A DNA stretch of 64,000 bases from Lysobacter enzymogenes. Lineage in GTDB: Bacteria; Pseudomonadota; Gammaproteobacteria; Xanthomonadales; Xanthomonadaceae. Below, one piece after another: positions 28,854 to 40,660 of the stretch. The notes under the pieces were generated by a model that saw nothing but the letters and a program-made list of their open reading frames with translations, had not been told where the DNA came from and did no database searches. Position numbers and translations under genes: made by a program. The stretch lies in NCBI RefSeq assembly GCF_017355525.1, contig NZ_CP067395.1, positions 2,480,001-2,544,000 on the forward strand, given 5' to 3'. Each line of letters begins with the position of its first letter. Position 1 is the first letter of the stretch.

Positions 28854-29612
28854 GCAGCCTCCTTGAGGCTTTAACCAGGATTCGTGTCGCAGGCGTGCGG
28901 GAGGGCGCCGCGGCGCCGCGTCGGTACGATCCGACGCGGCGCCGCCGGCACCATTCGGCAGGCCCTTGCCACCGGCGCACCCCACGCGCGGTCGCCCGCC
29001 GTTGCGCCCTCCCCTTGCCCGTTGCTTTCGCGATGCGGAACGTGTCGCGCATCGCATCGCGAGATAGTTCCGGCGCGCTTCGATAGCGAGTCGAACGGGG
29101 TCTTGTCCAGCGCGAAAAACAGCAAAGTCGTTGTTTGCGCGCGAACGCACACCTGTTCACGCACGTGCGTTGTGCCTCATGCGGATAGTTCGCGCATCGT
29201 TGCATCGGTGCCGCCGCCGATAGCGTGATCGGCTTCGTTCGCGCGCGGGTTCGCTATCGCAATCGATGGCGCATCAATGCACTGGCGCATCGGCGGCGGC
29301 GCGGCGCAATCGATGCGATGCATAAATACGGTGTCTATTCGTCGTGTGAGGTCACGCACATGCAAACCTGCAGGCGCTAAGCATCTGCAGGGACAGGTCC
29401 GATAAAAAAACTTCGCGAATCGCGGCGCAACGGCGGCGCCGAATGCGATGCCGGTCGCTCATCGTTCATCTTGTGCGCGAACCGATGCGTTCGTTCGGTG
29501 GCCGGCATACGTCGCCGATGCACAGATCCCGCGCATGCGGCCCAGCCCGGATCCGGCGGGCTCAGATCTCGAAGCAACTCAGATCTCGAAGCAGCTCGGA
29601 TCTTGAAGCAGC
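28854..29612. other. 759-base region without a credible gene
   Basis: Between the porin start and the NagX-like stop. Short open frames exist but are Arg-rich or lack starts. The right part carries a 17-bp tandem repeat (29561-29628). A TGGACA / TATCGA pair near 29060-29090 on the minus strand could be the porin promoter but is weak. Local G+C is lower than around it. Confidence 0.55.
29402..29440 (-). terminator. Weak terminator-like element downstream of the NagX-like gene
   Basis: On the minus strand an imperfect stem (TTCGGCG ... CGCGAA) is followed by GTTTTTTTATC, a seven-T run. It is about 170 bases past the acyltransferase stop and could end the pil-chp transcript. Confidence 0.35.
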
Positions 29613-29628
29613 TCAGATCTTGAAATAG
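29561..29628. repeat. Four tandem copies of a 17-bp unit over the NagX-like stop codon
   Basis: Units CTCAGATCTCGAAGCAA, CTCAGATCTCGAAGCAG, CTCGGATCTTGAAGCAG and CTCAGATCTTGAAATAG run head to tail. The last copy contains the final codons and stop of the acyltransferase gene, so the array arose by copying the gene end into the downstream DNA. Confidence 0.9.
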
Positions 29629-30728
29629 ATCCGCCGCGCATCCAGCGCGCGCACCACCAGCCACCACACCGCGACGAAGGCCACGGCGAACGCCAGCGAC
29701 GGCAGGTACGGGCCGAAGCGCGGCGTCATCCAGTCGGCGAAGCCGTGGCGGTAGACCGGCTCCAGCCACTTCAGGCCCATCAGCAGGTACAGCAGCAGCG
29801 CCGAACCGCCGTAGGCGGCGATGGCGTTGACCCCGAACGCGCGCCCCAGCGGCGGCCAGCCGCGGCGGTCGACGAGCGTGTGGCACAGCGCCAGGATCCA
29901 GCACGACCAGCCGCCGGCCCACAGCACATAGGCCGGCGTCCACAGGTTCTTGTTGATCGGTTGCGCCAGGCCCAACGTCCAGCCCGCGGCCAGGCAAGCC
30001 GCGCCCGCGATCAGCAGCGCGCGCACGTCGCCGCGGCGCAGCCAGTCGCCCGCGCGCAGGCCGAGCAGCGCGGTCGCCAGCGCGCCGAGCGTGGACACCA
30101 GGCCTTCGGGATCGTGGCCGCGGCCGCTGGCCGGGTCGATCTGGTAGACGTGCGCGCCGAGGATCGAAAAATCGATGCGGCTGGCGAGGTTGACGAACGG
30201 CTCGTAGCTGCCGCCCGCCGCAAGCAGGACGAAATAACCGGCCAGCAGGCCGCCCCACAGCGCCCATTGCGCGCGCGCCGACAGGTACAGCGCGATGCAC
30301 GCGGCCGCGGCGAAGCACACGCCGATGCGTTGCAGCACGCCGGGCAGGCGCAGGTATTCGCGGTCGGTCACCCACATCGCGATGACATGCAGCAGCAGGC
30401 CCAGGCCGACGATGCGCAGCGCGCGCCACAGCGCCGGGCGCAACAGCGCCGGCGCGGGCGTGCCGGCCTCCAGCCGCGGCAGCAGCGCCAGCGCGATCGA
30501 CACGCCGACGATGAACAAAAACATCGGGAAGACCAGATCGGTCGGAGTGAAGCCGTGCCACTGCGAATGCAACAGCGGCGCGTAGACGTGGCTCCAGTCG
30601 CCGGGGTCGTTGACCAGCAGCATCGCCGCCACGGTCAGGCCGCGCAGGGCGTCGACCGAGGCATAGCGCTTGGGCGCGGGCGGGCGCGCGGCGGAAACCG
30701 CCGGCGGCGGCGCCGGCTCCGCGCTCAC
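29613..30728 (-). CDS. NagX-like / DUF5009 membrane acyltransferase
   Basis: 371 residues with about ten membrane helices. The N-terminal YASVDALRGLTVAAMLLVNDPGDWSHVYAPLLHSQWHGFTPTDLVFPMFLFIVGVSI is typical of NagX and of heparan-alpha-glucosaminide acetyltransferase relatives; conserved His and Asp residues are present. In xanthomonads NagX belongs to N-acetylglucosamine utilisation, but no nag gene is nearby. Here it overlaps the CheW-like gene by four bases (ATGA), so it is the tail gene of the pil-chp operon. Confidence 0.88.
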   Translation of the reverse strand: MSAEPAPPPAVSAARPPAPKRYASVDALRGLTVAAMLLVNDPGDWSHVYAPLLHSQWHGFTPTDLVFPMFLFIVGVSIALALLPRLEAGTPAPALLRPALWRALRIVGLGLLLHVIAMWVTDREYLRLPGVLQRIGVCFAAAACIALYLSARAQWALWGGLLAGYFVLLAAGGSYEPFVNLASRIDFSILGAHVYQIDPASGRGHDPEGLVSTLGALATALLGLRAGDWLRRGDVRALLIAGAACLAAGWTLGLAQPINKNLWTPAYVLWAGGWSCWILALCHTLVDRRGWPPLGRAFGVNAIAAYGGSALLLYLLMGLKWLEPVYRHGFADWMTPRFGPYLPSLAFAVAFVAVWWLVVRALDARRIYFKI

Positions 30729-31285
30729 GCGGCTTGCGCGAGGGCTTCGCCGATCATCGCTTCGACCGCTTCCAGATCCGGCAGCAGCGCGGCGTCGTCG
30801 TTGAGGCGCACCCGCGCCTGCACGCCCAGCGGCATGACTTCGTCGTCGCGGCTCTGCAGGTACAGGCCGGACGCGGACACGGTGACCAGACGCGGGAAGC
30901 CCTGGGTCAGCATGGCGAAGTACGGCAGGCGCGACGCGGCGCTGAGCGCCTTGAGCACCACCACCTTGCTGCCGAGGCCGCCGGGTTCGCGGGCCAGGCC
31001 CGAGAGTTCGCCGAACGCGATCATCGGCAGGTTCCAGCCGCGCCAGCGGATCTGCCCGAGCAGCCAGCGCGGCGCGTTGGCGATCGGCGCCGGCGGCGCG
31101 TACGACAGCACTTCGGCGATGGTGGCGTTGGGCAGCAGCAGGCGCGCGCCGGCGACCTGGACCAGCACGCCGCGGATGTCGATCGGCGCAGCGCCGTCGC
31201 TGCCGCCGTCGTCGGGCGCGGCGCCGGTTTCGTCCTGCACGCCCTCGGCCGCGTCGGCTTCGTTGTCGGGGATCGGATTGGACAT
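30725..31285 (-). CDS. chpC: CheW-domain protein, ChpC-like
   Basis: 186 residues. An acidic, flexible N-terminus (about 1-35) precedes a CheW-like domain: RLLLPNATIAEVLSYAPPAP, WLLGQIRWRGWNLPMIAFGEL and a following beta region. CheW-like proteins couple receptors to the kinase; ChpC plays such an accessory role in Pseudomonas aeruginosa. It lies after the CheB-like gene, as in the P. aeruginosa cluster, with 194 bases between. The length is close to ChpC (168). Confidence 0.82.
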   Translation of the reverse strand: MSNPIPDNEADAAEGVQDETGAAPDDGGSDGAAPIDIRGVLVQVAGARLLLPNATIAEVLSYAPPAPIANAPRWLLGQIRWRGWNLPMIAFGELSGLAREPGGLGSKVVVLKALSAASRLPYFAMLTQGFPRLVTVSASGLYLQSRDDEVMPLGVQARVRLNDDAALLPDLEAVEAMIGEALAQAA

Positions 31286-31479
31286 CGCGCTTTCCTCGCC
31301 GCGGCGTGCGGCTCTTGGCTGGCCCCGCCGCGCGGAGCCGGTGATTGGCAACAGCGGCGCGCGCATGCGCTGCCGCACAACATCATCCACTGGTTGCACC
31401 GCCGGCGCGCCGCGCATCGCTGCGCCTGCGGCCGCCTTCGTTCGACGCGACGCGGGCCGCGCCCGCGCCGCGCCTGCGC

Positions 31480-33615
31480 TCAGACCGGGCTTTGCCGCGA
31501 CCAGCGCGCCGCCAGGCGCGCGGCCAGATCGCCGGGCTGGCCGCTGAGCGCGCCCTGGGCGATCGCGGCGCTGGCGGCGGCGGCGTCGTAACAACCGTCC
31601 GGCGCCTGCCCCGCGACCAGCGCGCCCTGCGCGGCCAAGGCCATCGCCGCGTCGACCTGGGCCGCGTCGGCGCCGCTGAACAACAGCACCGCGCTGTCGC
31701 CGGGCGGCAGCGCGGCGAGCACGTCGGCGCCTTCGGCGAACTGGATGCCGCTGTCGGACACTTCGATGCCCAGCCCCGCCGGCAGGATGTAGATCACCCC
31801 TTCGATGGTGCGGGTGCCGGCTTCGGCGAGCTTTACCAGCACCGGCGTGGCGCGCTGCATCTGCGCGACCAGCTTGTCGTAGCGGCCGCCGTCCAGGCGC
31901 TGTTGCACCAGCACCGGGCGGTCGAAGTTGTCCGGCAGCGCGCCGAGCAGCTGGCGCACCGCATCGGGGCCGCCGATGCCGGCGAGCACCAGCACCGCGC
32001 CGTTGCGGCCGCCGCCGAGCTCGGTCGGCTGGTCGGCGACCAGTTCCAGGCCGGAAATGCGCCGTTCGATTTCTTCCAGGTCGTGGCGCGGCGCCGGCGG
32101 CGCATGCGCGCCGCTCTGGCCGGTCGCGGCCTCGACCAGGCTGGTTTCGTCGGCGAACGACCAGTCCGGCACCGACGGCGCCGCCGGCGCGGGCGCCTTG
32201 GGCGGGGCCGGGGCGAGCTCGTCGCTGGCGAATTCCAAAGAGGTGTCGAAGTTGCGCGGCGGCGCGGCCGCGGGCGCGGCAGCGGGTTCGTCCGCCGCTT
32301 CGGGATCGTGCAGGGCGAAGGCAGCGTCGAGGTCGACCAGTTCGCGCACCTGGCCCGGCGCCGGCGCGCGCCACATTTCCATGTCGCCCAGGCCGGTCTC
32401 GTCGAGCGGCGGCAGCGCGGCGTCGCTGGCGTCGGCCTGCCAGTCGTGCGCAGCGGCGTCGTAGGCACGCGCCTCGCCCGGCACCTGCGCCGAATAGTCT
32501 TCGGCTTCCAGGCTCAGGTTGGAGAAATCGAAATCGTCGCCGTCGCCGCGGCGCGGCTCCTGCGATTCCAGGCCCAGCGCCTGGCGGGCGAAGAATTCGC
32601 GCGCCTCGTCGGGCAGTTGCGGCGGCTCGCTCAACACGCGGTCGCCGGCCGAACCGATCGGCGCGACCCGCTCGAGTTCGCCCAGCGATTCGGCGCCGAA
32701 CGACAGCGGATCGGCCGGCGCTTCGGCCGACACCGGATCGAAGCTGACGTGCGCTTCGGGCGCCGGCGGCAGTTCGTCGGCGTCGTAGGCCGGCAGCGCT
32801 TCGACCGCTTCGATTTCCTCGATGTCGCCGTAGTCGGCGGCGTCGAAGCTCAGGCGGGTCGGTTCGGCGCGGTCGGCTTCGGCCGCCTTGGATTCGATGA
32901 CCTCGGATTCGAAGCCGATCGGATCGAAGCCGGCGTTGTCGGCGGCGCCGGCGTCGAGCGCGAGGCCGTCGCCGCTGTCGTCGAACTCGAGGAACTGGCC
33001 GTCCGCGTCCGGCGCTTCGGCGTCGTCGGCCGGCTCCAGGCGCGGCTCGGCGGCGGGCTCGGCGGCAGCCGGCGCGCGCTCGTCGTGCGCGGCGGCGGCC
33101 GCGGCCGGACCGGCGGCGGCCACGGCGCCCGGACGCACGAACGCCAGCACGTTGTCGCCGGCCGGGATCTCGTCGGGCTGCTGCGCCAGCGGCGAACCTT
33201 CGTGCTCCGGCTTCTGGAAGCCTTCGGCCTGCAGCGACGGCGGCGTCTGCGGCTCGGGCTCGCGGCCCGGCGGCAGCACGTCGTCGTGGCGGTGCAGCTT
33301 GGCGCTGAGGTGGCGCGCCCAGCGCGCCGCGTCCCAGCCCTCGCGCGAGGCGGCCAGTTCGGCCTCCTCGAAGATCACTTCGATCGACGGGTCGACCAGC
33401 AGGTTCTCGAACCGGTCCAGCGCGTCCTCGGACGCGGGATCGAGCACGACCACGACCACGTCGGGATCGGCCGCATCCAGCGCCTTGGGATCGAGCACGG
33501 TCGGATCGCCTTGCAGGACCAACTGCGCGCCGGCCTCGGCCAGCGCTTCGCGCAGGCGCTCGCAGGCCACGCCCGCGCGCGCCAACAACACTACACGACG
33601 ATCGCCGTCAGACAT
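31480..33615 (-). CDS. CheB-like protein of the Pil-Chp cluster, catalytic residues missing
   Basis: 711 residues. A receiver-like N-terminal domain (about 1-115) lacks the usual acidic pocket and phospho-Asp context. A long acidic, low-complexity linker (about 120-520) follows, then a CheB methylesterase-like domain (about 535-711). Compared with the family, the Ser of ASTGG is Gly (LAGIGG, about 545), the His of QHMP is Gln ([10 protein letters not shown]), and the Asp of GMGxDG is Ala (FSGADAAQ). The domain should therefore be inactive as an esterase, though it may bind receptor or ChpA. It overlaps the chpA stop by eight bases. Confidence 0.82.
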   Translation of the reverse strand: MSDGDRRVVLLARAGVACERLREALAEAGAQLVLQGDPTVLDPKALDAADPDVVVVVLDPASEDALDRFENLLVDPSIEVIFEEAELAASREGWDAARWARHLSAKLHRHDDVLPPGREPEPQTPPSLQAEGFQKPEHEGSPLAQQPDEIPAGDNVLAFVRPGAVAAAGPAAAAAAHDERAPAAAEPAAEPRLEPADDAEAPDADGQFLEFDDSGDGLALDAGAADNAGFDPIGFESEVIESKAAEADRAEPTRLSFDAADYGDIEEIEAVEALPAYDADELPPAPEAHVSFDPVSAEAPADPLSFGAESLGELERVAPIGSAGDRVLSEPPQLPDEAREFFARQALGLESQEPRRGDGDDFDFSNLSLEAEDYSAQVPGEARAYDAAAHDWQADASDAALPPLDETGLGDMEMWRAPAPGQVRELVDLDAAFALHDPEAADEPAAAPAAAPPRNFDTSLEFASDELAPAPPKAPAPAAPSVPDWSFADETSLVEAATGQSGAHAPPAPRHDLEEIERRISGLELVADQPTELGGGRNGAVLVLAGIGGPDAVRQLLGALPDNFDRPVLVQQRLDGGRYDKLVAQMQRATPVLVKLAEAGTRTIEGVIYILPAGLGIEVSDSGIQFAEGADVLAALPPGDSAVLLFSGADAAQVDAAMALAAQGALVAGQAPDGCYDAAAASAAIAQGALSGQPGDLAARLAARWSRQSPV

Positions 33616-36600
33616 GGGGACGCGCGATTCCCAGCAATTCGAAAACGTTGCGGATCAATTCCGGCTCCTGGTAGGGCTTGCCGAGATAGCGTTCGACGCC
33701 GATCTCGAACGCGCGCTGGCGGTGCTTCTCGCCGCTGCGCGAGGTGATCATCACGATCGGCACATGGCGCAGGATCGGATCGGCCTTCATCTGCGTGGCC
33801 AATTCGTAGCCGTCCATGCGCGGCATCTCGATGTCGAGCAGCATCAGATCGGGCACGCGCTCGGCCATGCGCTCCAGCGCGTCGATGCCGTCCTTCGCCG
33901 TCGCGACTTCGAAGTTATGGCGCTCCAGCACGCGGCCGGTGACCTTGCGCATCGTGACCGAGTCGTCGACCACCATCACCAGCGGCACCTTGCGCGCTTC
34001 CGTCGGCAGCGCCGGCGGCGGCGCGTTGAGCGCGAAGTCCAGCAGCTGCGCGGTACGCCGGCGCACCAGCGGGGCGACGTCGAGGATCACCACCACGCGG
34101 CCGTCGCCCATGATGGTGGCGCCGAAGATGCCCGGCACCGACGCGATCTGCGGGCCGACCGGCTTGACCACGATTTCGCGGTTGCCGATGACCTGATCGA
34201 CCGACACCGCCGCGCGCAGGTCGCCCGAGCGGATCAGCAGCAACGGCATCTGCAGCTGGCCTTCGGCCTTGGCCGGCGCGTGGCCGACCAGCACGCCGAG
34301 GTCGTGGACCAGGTAGTCCTCGCCGCCGTAGCGGTAGGCCAGATCGCCCTGGTCGAGCAGGTCGCGCGAGAGCCGGCCGACGCCGCGCACCGAGGCGATC
34401 GGCACGGCGAAAGTGGTGTCGCCGATGCGCACGAACACCGCCTGGGTGACCGCGAGCGTCTGCGGCAGGCGCAGGGTGAAGCGCACGCCCTGGCCGGGCG
34501 TGGACTGGATGTCGAGCGCGCCGCCGAGCTGGCGGACTTCGCTGGCGACCACGTCCATGCCGACGCCGCGGCCGGCCAGGCGGCTGACCTCGTCGGCGGT
34601 GGAGAAGCCCGGCTCCAGGATCAGCATGTCCAGGTCGGAATCGGACAGCACCGCATCGCTGCGGACCAGCCCGCGTTCCTCGCCGCGGCGGCGGATCGCC
34701 GCGCGGTCCAGGCCGGCGCCGTCGTCGGCCACTTCCAGCACGACTTCGGAACCTTCGCGGCGCACCGCGATGCGCACCGTGCCCTCGTCGCCCTTGCCGG
34801 CGGCGCGGCGCTTGGCCGGGGTTTCCAGGCCGTGCGCGACCGCGTTGCGCAGCATGTGTTCCAGCGGCGCGGTCATGCGCTCCAGAACGTTGCGGTCGAG
34901 TTCGCCCTGGGTGCCTTCCAGCTTCAGCGCGACCTGCTTGCCGAGTTCGCTCGAGGCCTGGCGCACCACGCGGCGCAGGCGCGGCAGCAGCGTATCGAAC
35001 GGCACCATGCGCGTGCGCATGAGGCCTTCCTGCAGCTCCGAGCTGACGCGCGACTGTTGCAGCAGCAGGGTTTCGTACTGACGGGTCAGGTCGTCGAGGG
35101 TGATCTGCAGGCTGTTCTGGTCGGCGGCCGATTCGGCCAGCGCGCGCGAGAGCTGCTGCAGGGTCGAGAAGCGGTCGAGTTCCAGCGGGTCGAACGAATG
35201 CTGGCCGGCATCGCCCTCGCGCTGGTAGCGCGCGATGATCTGCGCTTCGGTTTCGATTTCCAGGCGGCGCAGCTGGTCGCGCATGCGCAGGTTGGTCTGG
35301 GCCATTTCCGCGATCGCGCCGCGGAACGCGCCGAGCTGCTGCTCCAGGCGGGCGCGGTAGATCGCGACCTCGCCGGCGTAGTTGACGAGCCGGTCGAGCA
35401 GGTCGGCGCGGATGCGCACCTGTTCCTGCGGCGCGCGCACGCCGATGTCGTCGTCGTCGCCGAGCGGCTGCTCGACGATCGGCTCGGACAGCGGCTTGAG
35501 GCCGTTTTCGTCGAGCTGCGGCTGCGCGATCGCCGGCGCGGCGGAGCCCTCGTCGCCGGCGCCGATGGTCAGCTCGCCGCGCGAACGCGCTTCGAACACC
35601 GCGATCAGCGCCTGCGGCATGGCGATCGCCTTGCGCTGGCCGACCCGGGTGATCATCGCGTGCAGGCGGTCGAAGCCGCGCTCGAGCAGGACGACGCTGT
35701 CGCGGCCCAGCTCGGTGCGGTGGTCGACCACCGCTTCCAGCAGCGATTCCATGACGTGGCCGAGTTCGCCCACGGCCATGATGCCGGCCATGCGCGCGCC
35801 GCCCTTGAGGGTGTGCAGGTCGCGCTGCAGGCCGACCAGCAACTCGCGCTCGCCCGGGGTTTCGCGCAACTGCGCGAGCAGGCCGTCGGAGTGGTCGAGC
35901 AGGTCGCCGCCTTCTTCGACGAAGATGTCGACCAGCTCGGGATCGAGCTCGCTCAGGTCCAGGGTTTCTTCCGGATCCGGATCGGCGTGCGCGGCGTGCG
36001 CGAACGCAGCGGCCAGCGCCGCGGACACGCCGGGGATGGCGTGGCCGGAGCCGGCGGCAGCGGCGGTATCGGCGGCGCCCGTCGCGGCGAGCGAATCGCC
36101 TTCGTCGTTGGCGGCGGTGTCGGCCGGCTGCGCGTCCACGCGCGCGTCGTCCAGCGACGCGCCCGGCGCGGTTTCTTCGGTTTGTTCGGTTTGCTCGCGG
36201 GCCAGACGCTCGGCGGCGTATTCGGCTTCCAGGCGCTCGTATTCCAGACGCTCGGCTTCGGCCTGTTCGGCGGCGATGCGCTCGGCTTCCAGACGCTCGG
36301 CTTCGGCCTGTTCGGCGGCGATGCGCTCGGCTTCCAGACGTTCGGCTTCAACCTGCTCGGCGGCGATGCGCTCGGCTTCCAGACGCTCGGCTTCGGCCTG
36401 TTCGGCGGCGACGCGCTCGGCTTCCAGACGCTCGGCTTCGGCCTGCTCGGCGGCGACGCGCTCGGCTTCCAGACGCTCGGCTTCGGCCTGTTCGGCGGCG
36501 ATGCGTTCGGCTTCCAGACGTTCGGCTTCGGCCTGCTCGGCGGCGACACGTTCGGCTTCCAGACGTTCGGCTTCGGCCTGTTCGGCGGCGAGACGTTCGG

Positions 36601-39600
36601 CTTCCGCGCGCTCGGCTTCGGCCTTCTCGGCGTTCTGGCGTTCGGCCTCGGCGGCGTACTGCGCTTCCAGACGCGCGTACTCCAGGCGTTCTTCTTCGGC
36701 CAGTCGCGCGGCCTCGGCCTGCTCGGCGGCGACGCGTTCGGCTTCCAAACGTTCGGTTTCGGCCTGCTCGGCGGCGACACGCTCGGCTTCCAGACGTTCC
36801 GCTTCGGCCTGCTCGGCGGCAACGCGCTCGGCTTCGAGACGTTCGGTTTCGGCCTGTTCGGCGGCAACGCGCTCGGCTTCAAGACGTTCGGCTTCGGCCT
36901 GCTCGGCGACGACGCGCTCGGCTTCCAGACGTTCGGCTTCGGCTTGCTCAGCGGCAACGCGCTCGGCTTCGAGACGTTCGGCTTCGGCCTGCTCAGCGGC
37001 AGCGCGCTCGGCTTCGAGACGTTCGGCTTCGGCCTGTTCGGCGGCAACACGCTCGGCTTCCAGGCGCGCCGCTTCGGCCTGCTCGGCCGCAAGGCGCTCG
37101 GCTTCCAGGCGCTGCGCTTCGGCCTGTTCGGCGGCGAGACGCTCGGCTTCGGCACGCTCGGCCTCGGCCTTCTGCGCCGCCAGACGCTCGGCGACCAGGC
37201 GCTCGGCTTCGGCCTGTTCGGCGGCGAGGCGTTCGGCCTGCTGACGTTCGGCTTCGGCGCGTTCGGCGGCGATGCGCTCGGCTTCGACGCGTTCGGCCGC
37301 GGCCTTGGCCGCCGCTTCGCGTTCGGCGCGCGCGCGCGCTTCGTCGCTCTGGCCCAGCGAGCCGGCGAAGGAGGCGAAATCGATGGTGAATTCGGAGGTG
37401 CGGCGGCCGTCGGTCCGGCCGGCCGGCACTTCGGCGGCGGCGGGGCCTTCGCCCTGGAACGCGCTGAGGTCGTTGACGCTGAGATCGTTGGCGGCGGCAT
37501 CGGCCGGCGCGTCGAAGTCGAGGTCGTCGACCGGCATCGGCGCGCGCGCGTCCGGCAGGCTGTCGCGCAATGCGGCCAGGCGCTCGGGCAGGCCGAGGAA
37601 CATCGGCACGTGCGGGCTCGCCGACTTCAGCGCTTCGATGGTGGTGCGGATCGCCGCGGCGACCGCGTCCATCGCGGCCACGCCTTCGGCGCTGGCCGGC
37701 GCGCCGCTGGCGAGCAGGCGCTTGACGTAGGCCTCGGTGGGACCGGTGACGTCGGTGATGACCGGCACTTCGGTCATCGCGAACGCGCCGTTCATGGTGT
37801 GGATCGAGCGCTGCAGCGCGTCGTTGGCCGGCTGCGGCTTGACCCGCGAGGCCTCGAGCCAGGATTCGATCGTGACCAGATGGCCGGCGACTTCGCCGTC
37901 GAGGATTTCCAGCAGCACCGGATCGACCGAGGCCGGCACGTACGGGCCGTCGACCAGCGGCTTCGGCGCCGCGGCTTGTTCGGCCTGCGCTTCGGCCGCC
38001 GCGGCGGGCGCGGCCGGCGGCTGGTAGAACGCTTCTTCGCCGCTGGCGAGCAGGTCGGCGTGCGCTTCCAGGCCGGCGATGTCGACGCTCAGCGGCGCTT
38101 CGTTGCGCAGCGCGGCGTAGAAGCCCGGCAGCGCGCGGAACGCATGGTCGACCAGGTCCAGCACTTCCGGGCTGGCGACGCGGCCGTGTTCGCGCACGCG
38201 GTTGAGCAGGTTTTCGATCTTCCAGCTGAACTCGCCCAAGGTCTTGGCGCCGACCAGGCGGCCGCTGCCCTTGAGGGTGTGGAAGACGCGCCGCACCGGC
38301 TGCACGCGGGCCAGATCGTCCGGCGCTTCGCGCCAGGCCGGCAGCAGTTGTTCGAGGTTGCCGATCTCTTCCTCGAATTCCTCCAGGAAGATCTCGCGCA
38401 CTTCGTCGTCGATGTCGTCGACCTGTTCGAAGCCGCCGTTGGCGCCTCCGGACGGGATCAGGAACGACGGCGGCGACGACGGCACCGCTTCGACCAGCGA
38501 GGTGTTGACCAGGCCGCCGGACACGCGCTCGGTGAAGTCGGCCGGCGCCGGGGGCGGCTGGGTGGGCTCGGCGTCGAACGCGGAGGCGTACTGGGCGGCG
38601 CCGTGCTCGGCGTCGAGCGAACGCGGCTCGCCGTCGGCGCGCTGCGGCGCTTCGATGTCGGCCAGGCCCCATTCGGGCGCGACCGGAATCTGCGGCGGCG
38701 TCTGCGCGGCCGGCGCTTCGGCCGTGGCCGGCGCGGCGGCGTCGTGCGCGGCGGCTTCGGCCGGCGCGGCGACGGGTTCGACCCGGATCACGTCCGGCAA
38801 CGGCCAGTAACGCAGCGCTTCCAGACTCTGGCGCGCGATGTCGAGGATGTCGTCGCGGTTCGGGCGCTGCTCGCGCAGCGCTTCGAGGTAGTACTCCAGG
38901 CTGGCCAGCGCGTCGGCCAGGGTGTCGAGCTGCTGGCCGCTGGGCACGCGGCGGCGGCCGATCAGTTCGACTTCGGTGTAGCGCTTGACCCCGGTCAGGT
39001 AATCGGCGGCCAGCGGCAACTCGATCATGCGCAAGGCGCCGGCGACTTCGTCGAGCACGCGCGGCACTTCGCTGAGTTCTTCGTGGTCCCACTTGGTCTC
39101 GACGAAGGCGACGAAGGACTGGCGGGCGTCGCCGAAGTTGGCGATGGCTTCGCGCGCGACCACGTCGAGCACCTTGCGCGCCTCGCCGGCGAGCAGGTCC
39201 TCATCGCCCTTCTCGTCGGCCAGGCCGAGCCGGCTGACCTGATCGTCGAGCGAGGCGTCCACGTACAGCAGCGCGCCGGCGACGTCGAGCAGGGTGCCTT
39301 CGTCGGCGGCGCGGCGGCCGTCGACGATGTCGTTCATGGCGTCGCGCTGCTGCAGCACGACGGTGCGGGCCATGCCCAGGCCCATCATGCCGAGGGTGTC
39401 GCTGACCCGCGCCAGCGCCTCGACCTGCGGGCGCAGTTCGCCCGGGTCGGTCTGGTTGGTGCGCAGGTGCAGGTCGAGCGCGTCCTTGACCCGCAGCAGG
39501 TCTTCCTTGATCGCCGCGGCGACGGTGTCGAGCAGCGCACGGTTGCGGCCGCTGAGGCTGCCGCGCGCGTGTTCGAGTTCGGATTCGCTGGGCAGGTGCG

Positions 39601-40486
39601 CAGCCAGTTCGAAGGTCTGGCGCAGATCGTCCAGGGCCGGATGGCGACCGTCGCTGTGGGCGACGTGGTACAGCAGCTGACGGGTCGGTTCGGCCGCGGG
39701 TTCGCCGCGCGGCGCGCTGAAGCCGTCGTCGGACAGCATCTGCCGCGCTTCGCGCTCGACGCCGCCGAACGCCTGACGCAGCGCGCGGGTCGGCGGCAAC
39801 GCGCCGTCGCGGACCGCGTGGGCCACGGCCGAAGCCACCCACAGCATGCGCCGCACCGGTTCCAGCACGGCTTCGGCGAGCAGGCCGTCGATCGCGGCGG
39901 CCAGTTGCACGACCTTGCCCGGCGCGCCGTCTTCCGGCCACGCCGCCAGCGCTTCGCGCAATGCGGTCAGGTGCGGGGCGCTGGCGTTGCGGCCGCCGGC
40001 CGCGCCGACCGGCAGCGGCGGCGGCAGGTGCGCCGGCAGCGGACGGTCGAGGTTCGGCGCGAACAGCACGCTTTCGCTGAGCCCGGCTTCGCCGCGCGTG
40101 GCGCGCAGCTCGTTGAGCAGCGGCAGCAGCACGATCGGGATGTCGCGGTGGCCGCCCTGCAGGCGTTCCAGGTAATCCGGCAGCAGCACCACGCCGCGCA
40201 TCAGCGCGGCGCAGGCTTCGTCGCGGTCGTGCACGTTGCCCTGCTGCAGGGCCAGCGCCAGCCGCTCCATTTCTTCGGCGACCATCGCCGGCGCGTACAG
40301 CTCGACCATGCGCAAGGTGCCGTGCACCTGATGCAGATGGGCCGCGCAGGCGCGCATGCGCGCGGCGTCGGCGGGATCTTCGGCGAACGCCTCGATCTCC
40401 TGCCGGGCCTGACGCAGGGTTTCGTCCAGCTCGGGCTTGATCCAGCCCAGCGTGGTGGTGTCGATAGCTTCGCGCAGGGCGGTCAT
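33608..40486 (-). CDS. chpA: Pil-Chp hybrid sensor kinase (CheA homologue)
   Basis: 2,292 residues, close to P. aeruginosa ChpA. N-terminal FimL/Hpt-like part with [13 protein letters not shown] (about 50-62). Further Hpt domains: [12 protein letters not shown] (about 736), [12 protein letters not shown] (about 896) and [13 protein letters not shown] (about 1557), each with the phospho-His. An uninterrupted Ala/Glu/Arg coiled coil spans about 1050-1435. Then come the CheA dimerisation part, HATPase ([11 protein letters not shown], about 1882; [19 protein letters not shown]), a CheW-like domain, and a C-terminal receiver ([15 protein letters not shown]). It should phosphorylate PilG and PilH to steer twitching motility. 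Confidence 0.95.
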   Translation of the reverse strand: MTALREAIDTTTLGWIKPELDETLRQARQEIEAFAEDPADAARMRACAAHLHQVHGTLRMVELYAPAMVAEEMERLALALQQGNVHDRDEACAALMRGVVLLPDYLERLQGGHRDIPIVLLPLLNELRATRGEAGLSESVLFAPNLDRPLPAHLPPPLPVGAAGGRNASAPHLTALREALAAWPEDGAPGKVVQLAAAIDGLLAEAVLEPVRRMLWVASAVAHAVRDGALPPTRALRQAFGGVEREARQMLSDDGFSAPRGEPAAEPTRQLLYHVAHSDGRHPALDDLRQTFELAAHLPSESELEHARGSLSGRNRALLDTVAAAIKEDLLRVKDALDLHLRTNQTDPGELRPQVEALARVSDTLGMMGLGMARTVVLQQRDAMNDIVDGRRAADEGTLLDVAGALLYVDASLDDQVSRLGLADEKGDEDLLAGEARKVLDVVAREAIANFGDARQSFVAFVETKWDHEELSEVPRVLDEVAGALRMIELPLAADYLTGVKRYTEVELIGRRRVPSGQQLDTLADALASLEYYLEALREQRPNRDDILDIARQSLEALRYWPLPDVIRVEPVAAPAEAAAHDAAAPATAEAPAAQTPPQIPVAPEWGLADIEAPQRADGEPRSLDAEHGAAQYASAFDAEPTQPPPAPADFTERVSGGLVNTSLVEAVPSSPPSFLIPSGGANGGFEQVDDIDDEVREIFLEEFEEEIGNLEQLLPAWREAPDDLARVQPVRRVFHTLKGSGRLVGAKTLGEFSWKIENLLNRVREHGRVASPEVLDLVDHAFRALPGFYAALRNEAPLSVDIAGLEAHADLLASGEEAFYQPPAAPAAAAEAQAEQAAAPKPLVDGPYVPASVDPVLLEILDGEVAGHLVTIESWLEASRVKPQPANDALQRSIHTMNGAFAMTEVPVITDVTGPTEAYVKRLLASGAPASAEGVAAMDAVAAAIRTTIEALKSASPHVPMFLGLPERLAALRDSLPDARAPMPVDDLDFDAPADAAANDLSVNDLSAFQGEGPAAAEVPAGRTDGRRTSEFTIDFASFAGSLGQSDEARARAEREAAAKAAAERVEAERIAAERAEAERQQAERLAAEQAEAERLVAERLAAQKAEAERAEAERLAAEQAEAQRLEAERLAAEQAEAARLEAERVAAEQAEAERLEAERAAAEQAEAERLEAERVAAEQAEAERLEAERVVAEQAEAERLEAERVAAEQAETERLEAERVAAEQAEAERLEAERVAAEQAETERLEAERVAAEQAEAARLAEEERLEYARLEAQYAAEAERQNAEKAEAERAEAERLAAEQAEAERLEAERVAAEQAEAERLEAERIAAEQAEAERLEAERVAAEQAEAERLEAERVAAEQAEAERLEAERIAAEQVEAERLEAERIAAEQAEAERLEAERIAAEQAEAERLEYERLEAEYAAERLAREQTEQTEETAPGASLDDARVDAQPADTAANDEGDSLAATGAADTAAAAGSGHAIPGVSAALAAAFAHAAHADPDPEETLDLSELDPELVDIFVEEGGDLLDHSDGLLAQLRETPGERELLVGLQRDLHTLKGGARMAGIMAVGELGHVMESLLEAVVDHRTELGRDSVVLLERGFDRLHAMITRVGQRKAIAMPQALIAVFEARSRGELTIGAGDEGSAAPAIAQPQLDENGLKPLSEPIVEQPLGDDDDIGVRAPQEQVRIRADLLDRLVNYAGEVAIYRARLEQQLGAFRGAIAEMAQTNLRMRDQLRRLEIETEAQIIARYQREGDAGQHSFDPLELDRFSTLQQLSRALAESAADQNSLQITLDDLTRQYETLLLQQSRVSSELQEGLMRTRMVPFDTLLPRLRRVVRQASSELGKQVALKLEGTQGELDRNVLERMTAPLEHMLRNAVAHGLETPAKRRAAGKGDEGTVRIAVRREGSEVVLEVADDGAGLDRAAIRRRGEERGLVRSDAVLSDSDLDMLILEPGFSTADEVSRLAGRGVGMDVVASEVRQLGGALDIQSTPGQGVRFTLRLPQTLAVTQAVFVRIGDTTFAVPIASVRGVGRLSRDLLDQGDLAYRYGGEDYLVHDLGVLVGHAPAKAEGQLQMPLLLIRSGDLRAAVSVDQVIGNREIVVKPVGPQIASVPGIFGATIMGDGRVVVILDVAPLVRRRTAQLLDFALNAPPPALPTEARKVPLVMVVDDSVTMRKVTGRVLERHNFEVATAKDGIDALERMAERVPDLMLLDIEMPRMDGYELATQMKADPILRHVPIVMITSRSGEKHRQRAFEIGVERYLGKPYQEPELIRNVFELLGIARPHV
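36200..37345. repeat. 45-bp repeats encoding the ChpA coiled coil
   Basis: More than twenty head-to-tail copies of a 45-bp unit encode 15-residue blocks of the type [15 protein letters not shown]. Neighbouring copies differ by only a few bases. On the opposite strand the same DNA gives a long stop-free frame reading [11 protein letters not shown], which is a by-product. Confidence 0.9.
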
Positions 40487-40660
40487 GGCGCGCGGCGCCC
40501 GTCAACGCGGGCGCGTCGCAGACGCGATCCGTGGCTCAGCCAACGATGTGTCGGACGCTTCATCCTCGGTACAACCCTATTTCGTATGTCTGTTCCGGAG
40601 CCGCTTGCCGCTGCCGCCCTGCACTGCCACGCCTGCGCTTCAAGCGGCTCCTGCCCGCGC

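Noticed and set aside
28854..29612. Small gene or tRNA in the long gap before the porin
   Set aside because: No tRNA arms or T-loop motif found by eye, and the open frames lack plausible composition or starts.
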